This document shows positions 1 to 6,700 of a stretch of DNA of 14,451 nt, one piece after another; position 1 is the first letter of the stretch, and every line of letters starts with the position of its first letter. The DNA lies in the NCBI GenBank assembly GCA_017443685.1, contig JAFSYD010000221.1:1-14451 (forward strand), in the 5' to 3' direction. The DNA is from Lachnospiraceae bacterium (lineage in GTDB: Bacteria; Bacillota; Clostridia; Lachnospirales; Lachnospiraceae). The notes beneath the pieces were generated by a model. That model was not told where the DNA came from. It searched no databases and worked only from the letters and a program-made list of their open reading frames with translations. Position numbers and translations under genes: made by a program.

Positions 1-1
1 G

Positions 2-310
2 GAAACATTCCAGGAGAATCTATTTACTTTAAGGAGCGGTCCCTATCTCTCCGACAACAGGGAAATCCCCGGCAGGAAATGGACCGGCATCTACGAGGGG
101 ATTACCTCCAATGCGTTTTCCGGTTCCGGCGAAAGAGGAAGGGGCTTTGAACTGGTGGATTACAGCCCGAGGAGTGGCAACAGTATGTGGTTCGAGGGAG
201 AAGATCTTGTGATCGAGCTTCGCTATCCGGGCATCGACGAGGAAAGAGAGCGGTATCGCAAGGTGGCGGAAAAGTTAGTGTGGTTTCTAAGGAGGTATGC
301 GTGCGAGTAA
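2..310 (+). CDS. 3' end of an unrecognised gene (partial)
   Basis: An open frame runs in from the window edge and stops with TAA at 308-310, giving about 102 residues. There is no start codon in view because the gene begins upstream. The tail is polar, with a segment rich in Gly, Ser and Arg (GSGERGRGFELVDYSPRSGN) followed by a short beta-like stretch (DLVIELRYPG). It ends in a basic and acidic, probably helical tail (residues such as ERERYRKVAEKLVWFLRRY). I see no membrane segment in this part and do not recognise the family. The frame is supported by its lack of stops and by the next gene's ribosome binding site and start, which lie in its last codons. That 10-base overlap suggests co-transcription and translational coupling with the transporter. 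Confidence 0.55.
   Translation, partial: ETFQENLFTLRSGPYLSDNREIPGRKWTGIYEGITSNAFSGSGERGRGFELVDYSPRSGNSMWFEGEDLVIELRYPGIDEERERYRKVAEKLVWFLRRYACE
289..295 (+). promoter_or_regulatory. Ribosome binding site that fixes a GTG start at 301
   Basis: AAGGAGG lies five bases before GTG at 301. An ATG at 297 is out of frame with the transporter. The in-frame ATG at 187 has no such site and would overlap the upstream gene by 124 bases. The GTG is therefore the best start. Confidence 0.75.
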
Positions 311-2538
311 AACGAAAGCAAGCCATAATCATCATCGTATTGCTCAGCGTGGTAATGACGATTTTCACAACGGTGCTGACGACCCTGTCCTACCGCAAGA
401 CGCAGGCGGACAGTTATGTGCACGCTGAGGTGTTGAATACGGTCGGTACCGTCCGAAAGCTCAATTATGCCTTGAGCTTTGGCAAACCAATAGATAAGTT
501 TTTCGGACTGGATGACCTTCTGGGAGGGATTGACGAGCTTTCGGAGGAGATCCGGGGCGTGGAGATCGTCGACAGTGAGGGAAGCCTCATAGAAAGCGCC
601 GGGGATGCGATGGCGGACATTCGTCCGGACAGCTTTGACGGAGAATACCGGATGGAAGAGGAAGGCATCTATGCCTTTGTTCCGTTTGATGCCGGTACGA
701 TTATCCTGAAACTGGATACCGGGGTAATTCATGACCGGACGCGGGCGTACATAGGCTTTATTCTTCGCCTGGATGCATGGATCCTGCTGGCTGTGGTTCT
801 TGCCGTTTTTGCATCGTGCATGATCGCCTCTCAAAACGGCATTTCGATGAAGAGGCTCCGGATCACGAGCGTTCTGATCCTGGTGACGGCACAGTTCGTC
901 CTGGGGGGCTTGTCCATGTGGCATCTGGATACGGCATATTCGGATTCCGTTGCACAGATTGCGGAAACCACAGCACTTACGGTGAAAAATGATATCAATG
1001 CCGTGATTGAAAAAGGCATTCCTTATCAAGAACTGACCGGCATGGACAATTATCTGTCCAATTTGGTAGCGGATATTCCCGAATTGTCCAATTTATCTTT
1101 GGGCATGGGAGCGGCAGCATCCGCGAACCAGATGTCAGAATTTGATCTGGATATTGAGGGAGTGGCAGATGGAACGGTCAGCCTTTTATGTTACTACGAC
1201 CAGGATTTGATCCGGTCCAAAAGGATCAATAATGTCATAGACAGCCTGATTCTGATCCTAATTGCGGTTTTCATCAGTATGGAATCCGCCGCCTTTTGGA
1301 CCAGGCACATGGAGATGAAAGGTCAGAGGAAAAAGGGCGAACTGTATCTGCCGGGCTTCCGGCTCTTTGTCTTTGTTGCGGGAATCACATTTACGCTGGA
1401 TGTCGGTTTTTTCTCCGTATTAAGCGCCAAGCTGTTTGGCGCGATGGCACTGCCGGAATCCATGTCGTTTTTAAGCGGTATGCCAAACACGATGTATTCT
1501 GTGGCGGTGCTAATCGGGCTTTTGGCGTGCAGCTCGCTGATCCGGCGTTTTGGTATGAGACGTATCCTGATGACCGGCGTTATCATGGGCATCATCGGAT
1601 ATTTGTTCTGCGCCGTATCGGTCAACCTGCCGATGCTGATCCTGGCCCGATTTGTCTACGGCTTCTGTGATGGCATTATTATCAATACGATTCGGCTTTA
1701 TGCATCGTCTCAGACGGATCCGGAGCTTCATACGAAAATCCTGGTGGAATACATGGCGGCGACCAACCTCGGGGTAAGCTGCGGCGTCGTGATCGGGGGA
1801 CTGATCGCCGATGTGGCTTCCTACACACTGGTCTTTTTGATCGGCGCGGCGCTGGCGTGCATCTGCCTGTTTTTGGTATTGTTCGCAGGATTTCCGGAGA
1901 GGCAGGAGGACAGCGAGAAGATGTCTTTTGTCATTGCGTTAAAGGAATTAAAAAAGCCCCAGGTGTTCCTCTTTATGATCGGCGCGGTTGTGCCGGTTTA
2001 TATTGCTACGCTTTTTGTGGCATTCACCTTCCCGCTGTTCGGCAACGAGGCAGGCTTTTCCAATTCCATTGTATCGGGCTGCCTGATGCTGAATTTCATC
2101 ATCATTGCCTATTTGACCGACCCCATTTCTGATTGGGTGATAAAGCGTATCCGCCCGGATATCGCGATGGCGGTCTATATGGCGCTGCAAATGGCAAGCA
2201 TCGGGATTTTCGTGCTGACAGACCGTATATGGGCAGCCATTCTGGCTCTGATCCTGACCAGCCTGTGGGACTGTTTCGGCATGGTGGTTATGGATCTGGC
2301 GCCAGGTCTCGTGCAGGGCACATCCACGGAAAAATGCACGCTGCTGCAAATGCTGTTCGGGAAGCTTGGCATGGTCATCGGGCCGGTCGCGATCACGGCG
2401 TGGCTGTCAAAGGGAGCGGCAGGTGCAACGGGTGTGATTGTGATTTTTATGGCAGCAGGGTTGGTGGTTTATGGGGTATCCCTGATCACAGATTTATCAA
2501 AAAACCGGCCTGATGCGGGTCGCATTGAAGGGAGATAG
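301..2538 (+). CDS. MFS transporter with N-terminal extracytoplasmic sensor-like region
   Basis: This 745-residue membrane protein has two halves. Residues 8-30 form a first membrane helix. An extracytoplasmic segment to about 150 follows, with a Cache/PAS-like strand-turn motif (VEIVDSEGSLIESAG, from about 87). Two helices come next (about 152-176 and 184-206), then a second extracytoplasmic segment to about 302 and another helix (about 303-325). From about 350 there are some twelve hydrophobic segments, with the basic loop RRFGMRRILMTG (about 414-425) matching the major facilitator loop between helices 2 and 3. An ordinary MFS protein has about 400 residues, so this is a fusion. It sits two bases before the binding-protein gene and upstream of the NRPS, so export of the peptide is plausible. 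The substrate and the sensor ligand are unknown. The MFS assignment is firmer than the sensor role. The GTG start is chosen for its ribosome binding site. Confidence 0.85.
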   Translation: MRVKRKQAIIIIVLLSVVMTIFTTVLTTLSYRKTQADSYVHAEVLNTVGTVRKLNYALSFGKPIDKFFGLDDLLGGIDELSEEIRGVEIVDSEGSLIESAGDAMADIRPDSFDGEYRMEEEGIYAFVPFDAGTIILKLDTGVIHDRTRAYIGFILRLDAWILLAVVLAVFASCMIASQNGISMKRLRITSVLILVTAQFVLGGLSMWHLDTAYSDSVAQIAETTALTVKNDINAVIEKGIPYQELTGMDNYLSNLVADIPELSNLSLGMGAAASANQMSEFDLDIEGVADGTVSLLCYYDQDLIRSKRINNVIDSLILILIAVFISMESAAFWTRHMEMKGQRKKGELYLPGFRLFVFVAGITFTLDVGFFSVLSAKLFGAMALPESMSFLSGMPNTMYSVAVLIGLLACSSLIRRFGMRRILMTGVIMGIIGYLFCAVSVNLPMLILARFVYGFCDGIIINTIRLYASSQTDPELHTKILVEYMAATNLGVSCGVVIGGLIADVASYTLVFLIGAALACICLFLVLFAGFPERQEDSEKMSFVIALKELKKPQVFLFMIGAVVPVYIATLFVAFTFPLFGNEAGFSNSIVSGCLMLNFIIIAYLTDPISDWVIKRIRPDIAMAVYMALQMASIGIFVLTDRIWAAILALILTSLWDCFGMVVMDLAPGLVQGTSTEKCTLLQMLFGKLGMVIGPVAITAWLSKGAAGATGVIVIFMAAGLVVYGVSLITDLSKNRPDAGRIEGR
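2528..2534 (+). promoter_or_regulatory. Ribosome binding site of the substrate-binding protein gene
   Basis: AAGGGAG lies six bases before ATG 2541. It overlaps the last codons of the transporter gene (TAG 2536-2538), which points to coupled translation. Confidence 0.65.
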
Positions 2539-2540
2539 CT

Positions 2541-3716
2541 ATGCGTAGTAAAAAGAAATGGGCGATCCTGCTCTGTTGTTTTAGTCTCATAGTATCGGTT
2601 GGTTGGCGCATGTTATGTGCCCCAGGCGGTTTCATCTCTCCAAAGACGGCATATGCCGCACCGCTGGTCAGAATAGGCTATGCCCAGACGCGGGAATACG
2701 GATCATTTAGCCAGGTGCTTTTGGAGACGGCAAGGGAGCTGGTCAGTGCGGGATGTATTTCGGAATCATTTTTGGACAAATATGAGGATGTGAACTTTGA
2801 AATGCATTTTGAAGAGGGCGATACCAAAAAACTGTGGCAGGACATCTGCGACGCAACGGTGAAGGGGGCCCCTTACCAATTTTCGAGGGACGCGTTTTTC
2901 GATATGAATGAAATGCCCCAAGAGGATTATTCGGACATGGTCAACCGCAATGATGTGGATATCACATTTACGATGGGAACGGATCCGAGCGTATATTTCT
3001 TTGAACATGAGAAGAAAAACAAGTTTATGAGCCTTTATGCTGCGGATCCCATCAAATCCGGCGTCGTAAAGAGTACGACAGAGCGTTATACGGACAATTC
3101 CTATGCGTTGATGGATCTGACACCGTATCTGCGTCAGTTGGATGCGGGATACAAATTCCTGCAGTTTGAGAAACTGGGCGTGGTCTACGAGGATTCGGAG
3201 GCGGCATATGATTATTCCGATATCAGGGAAATTGAACAGAAGGCCGAAGAATACGGCTTTGAGGTGGTCTATGAGCATGTGGACGAGCCGGTCTCCGAAG
3301 AAGATTTCGACAGGTATTATGAGGAGCTGAAGCAGGCATACCGCAAGCTGGTCGATAAGGGAATTGACTGTCTTTATGTAACGATTTCATCCATCAATTA
3401 TGAAGAGAAAATGCAGGAGCTTTTGGATGATGCGATCATTCCGGCAGGCGTGAAGACGATGGCGCAGGATGACCTCGCTCCGCTGGCTTACGGTGTGCTG
3501 TTCGGTGTGACGATCAGTGACGCGAAAGAAGTGGCATCATATGTGTTCTCCGAGATCCGGCGTTACGCGGAGGAAGGGGTGCCTTTTGATGAACTCGATA
3601 TGGTCTATGAGTGCACGCCAAAGATCGGGATCAACTATACGACAGCACAAAGGATCCGCTATGACCTGCCATTTGAGGATCTTCAGATCGTAGATGTGGT
3701 TTACAAAAATGAGTGA
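2541..3716 (+). CDS. Secreted substrate-binding protein, ABC_sub_bind (TrpX-like) type
   Basis: This 391-residue protein starts with KKK, then a hydrophobic stretch and a likely signal peptidase I site after TAYA (residue 39). The cysteines near the signal do not form a proper lipobox, so a lipid anchor is doubtful. The mature part has the two-lobed layout of type I periplasmic binding proteins. The N-lobe begins VRIGYAQTREYGSF. A second lobe holds KGIDCLYVTISS, then AYGVLFGVTISDAKEVASY. The C-terminus (INYTTAQRIRYDLPFEDLQI) closely follows the conserved end of the ABC_sub_bind family, where members bind small ligands such as amino acids for uptake. No permease or ATPase gene is next to it, so it may act as a ligand sensor or partner of the fused transporter rather than in uptake (inference). 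Its last eight bases overlap the chosen start of the NRPS gene. Confidence 0.75.
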   Translation: MRSKKKWAILLCCFSLIVSVGWRMLCAPGGFISPKTAYAAPLVRIGYAQTREYGSFSQVLLETARELVSAGCISESFLDKYEDVNFEMHFEEGDTKKLWQDICDATVKGAPYQFSRDAFFDMNEMPQEDYSDMVNRNDVDITFTMGTDPSVYFFEHEKKNKFMSLYAADPIKSGVVKSTTERYTDNSYALMDLTPYLRQLDAGYKFLQFEKLGVVYEDSEAAYDYSDIREIEQKAEEYGFEVVYEHVDEPVSEEDFDRYYEELKQAYRKLVDKGIDCLYVTISSINYEEKMQELLDDAIIPAGVKTMAQDDLAPLAYGVLFGVTISDAKEVASYVFSEIRRYAEEGVPFDELDMVYECTPKIGINYTTAQRIRYDLPFEDLQIVDVVYKNE

Positions 3717-6700
3717 CAGCAGAATGGAAAATATTACATTATATTTAGACCGTGTCCGCCAGGCGATAGGGAGATTCGGCAGCAACACGGCTTTATGCTA
3801 TAAGGACAGGGCTTATACTTACGATGAGCTGGATTCTGTTACGGGGCGGCTGGCAGCCCGCTTGAAATCGGAAGGGGTCGGAACGGGCGATATCGTCTCT
3901 GTACTGATCCAGCGGAATGAATATTTGACGCTTACGCCGCTGGGGATTCTTCGCGCCGGCGCCGCGTATCAGCCGTTGGATCCCGCGTATCCCACTGCCC
4001 GGATCAAGACCATGATTGAAAACGCCAAATCGCCTCTGGTGATTGTGGAAAAAGCCTGTGAGCATCTGCTGGAGGGCGTTTCTTTTGGTGAAAACAGAAA
4101 AAAGCTGTATCTGGAAGACATACCGTTTTTGCCATCCCAAAAGGAAGCGATATGGGACGAAGTAAGGGGGGATGATGACTTTGTGATTCTGTACACCTCC
4201 GGTTCCACCGGCGAGCCAAAGGGCATAGAGATCACCCATAGAAATATTGCCAGCCTGTTGGACTGGTACATTGATTACTATAGCGTGGATGAGACCTGCC
4301 GTGTCGGGCAGCATTCTTCTTTTGTTTTTGATCCGGCCATCGTGGAATCCATGCTGCCGTTGGCGGCGGGAGCGTCTATCCATATTATCCCGCAGGAAAT
4401 CCGCTCGGATGTTTTTCTGTTGGATCAATTCTACAACGAAAACCGTATTACATATGCATCGCTGACGACGCAGCTGGGGCGTCAGTTTGTCCTGTACGGA
4501 AAGGGACAGACCTTAAAGCATCTGGTTGTCGGCGGAGAAGCGCTGGTGTCTGTACCTGTGCCCGGGCATTATACCCTGCACAATGGCTATGGACCCGCGG
4601 AGGGCACCCAACTGATTACAATATTTTCTGTGCAAAAAGATTATCCCGGGAAGGTTCCGATCGGAAAAGCCCTGCCCGAAGTGGAGATTTACCTTTTGGA
4701 TGAAGAAGGGAATCCGGTAAAAGACGGGGAAGCGGGAGAACTCTGCTTTGCCGGACCGCATGTCACAAAGGGCTATCTGAATCGACCCGATCTGACCGAG
4801 AAGGTGTTTACGGACAATCCGTTTTCGGACAAGCCGGAATACCAAAGGATGTATCACACAGGGGATCTGGCCAGAAAAGGGGAGGATGGAAATATTGAAT
4901 ATCTGGGACGGAAAGACCGACAAGTAAAGATCCGGGGCTTCCGGATCGAACCGGCGGAGATCGAGGCACTGTTGGATACCTTTGAAGGGATAGACGATGT
5001 GGCGGTTGTCCCCCAAAGTCTGGGCAATGAAAAAACGCTTGTGACATATTACCTGTCAAAAGAGCCGATGGACGAGCGCCTGCTGTCGGATTTTGTTTTG
5101 GCGCACAAACCATCCTATATGTTGCCTGCCTTTTTCGTCCATATGGACGCATTTCCTTTAACGGTCAATGGAAAAGTGGATTATGACGCACTGCCAAAAC
5201 CGGCTCGCAAGGCAGAAGATGGCTTTGAGGCACCCGCCAGCCGGACGGAAAAGATGCTGGCGGTGCTGTACGAAGAGATTTTGGGTATGGAGCCTGTCGG
5301 ACGGCAGGACAATTTCCTGCAGCTGGGAGGGACATCTCTGTCGTCGGCCATGCTGCTGCATAGAATATATGATGCGTTTTCCTGCCGGATCGGCATACGG
5401 GATATCATGGAAGCACCTGTGCTATGGGAGCTTGCCGGACGGATCGACCACAAACGCTCCATAGCAGATGACGGAGCGGTGATCTTTGAACAAAAAATAC
5501 TTCCTACACGCAGTGAATACGAGGTCAGTTTTGCGCAGGAGCGGATGTATACGGCACAGGAAATGCTTGGTGCCAATGATCCGACTTACCTGTTGCGGCT
5601 CTTTATCCATACGGAGGGCATATTTGACCGAACAAAAACCGAAGAAACGCTTCGGGCTTTGTTCCTACGCCATGAAAGCCTGCGGACAGAATTTCATATG
5701 ACCGGGAATGGTCTGATGCAAAAGGTTCTTCCTTCTGCAGAAGAATGGGTGCGGGATGCGGTTGCCCGGACGGAAGGGAAGGAACTGTTTCCCGGTTTTT
5801 CGATGGAGGAAGCGCCGCTTTTTTCATGGCGTTTTTCTGCGCAGGAGTTGAGCTTCCAGTGGCATCACAGCATCAGTGACGGCAGGAGCGGCATCCTTTT
5901 CGCGAAAGAGTTCTGTGCGCTGTACAATGGGAAAATACTGCCCGCATTGCCCATCCATCAAAAGGAGTATGCTGCCTACGAGCGTAAGTTCATGCAGTCT
6001 GCGCTGTACCGTCGGCGCATGGCAGAGTGGCAACGGGAGTTTGCCCCATTTACGGAGGCAGAAGAGCTCCAGCTGCCCTTTGATGGACGGCTGAATACGG
6101 GTACAGAGCGGAAAGCAGGTCATGTGAAGTCTGTTCTTCCGAAGCTGCTGTCAGAACAGATCCGTCAATTTTGTCACGAAAAACAGATGACACCCTATAT
6201 GTTTCTTTTGGCGGTCTATGCCATTCTGCTGCATCAATATTCGGGGGCAGAGCGTATGATCCTCGGAACGGTTATGGACGGCAGGGAAGAACCCGGGACG
6301 AAAGATATCCAAGGGATGTTTGTCAATACCGTGCCGCTGTTTCTGTCGGCAGAGGATGACAGCAGTCTTTCGGATTTCTTTGGGCAGGTCACGCAGACAG
6401 TTCTTTTTGGTATGGAACACCAGTCCGTGCCGTTGGAGGAAATCGCCGGCGTGTTTGAAAAGGCGGGCGGCTTTGCGCGTACCGCGCATGGGCATCTGTT
6501 GTTTGATTATTTATTTGTGATGCAGAGCTTTGACTGTCGGGTGGAGGATATTGACGGTCACCATATAGACCTCGGCTTTGGCGACGGCGGACGGGCAATG
6601 TATGACCTGACGCTGGAGATGGAAGAGCGTCCGGAAGGCTTCTACTGTGATTTTGAGTATGCCCGTGAACTTTTTGCGGAGGATACGATCCGGTGGATGG

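Noticed and set aside
187..300. ATG at 187 as the start of the transporter
   Set aside because: It would overlap the upstream gene by 124 bases, has no ribosome binding site, and adds an Arg/Gly-rich stretch unlike a transporter N-terminus. GTG 301 follows AAGGAGG directly.
223..1029. Minus-strand open frame of 268 codons over the transporter start
   Set aside because: It is antisense to membrane and sensor segments with good coding logic on the other strand, and I see no start signal or recognisable domain.
2590..2620. Lipoprotein signal in the substrate-binding protein
   Set aside because: The cysteines near the hydrophobic stretch (LLCC and MLC) lack the small residue needed just before Cys, whereas TAYA followed by AP is a good type I cleavage site.
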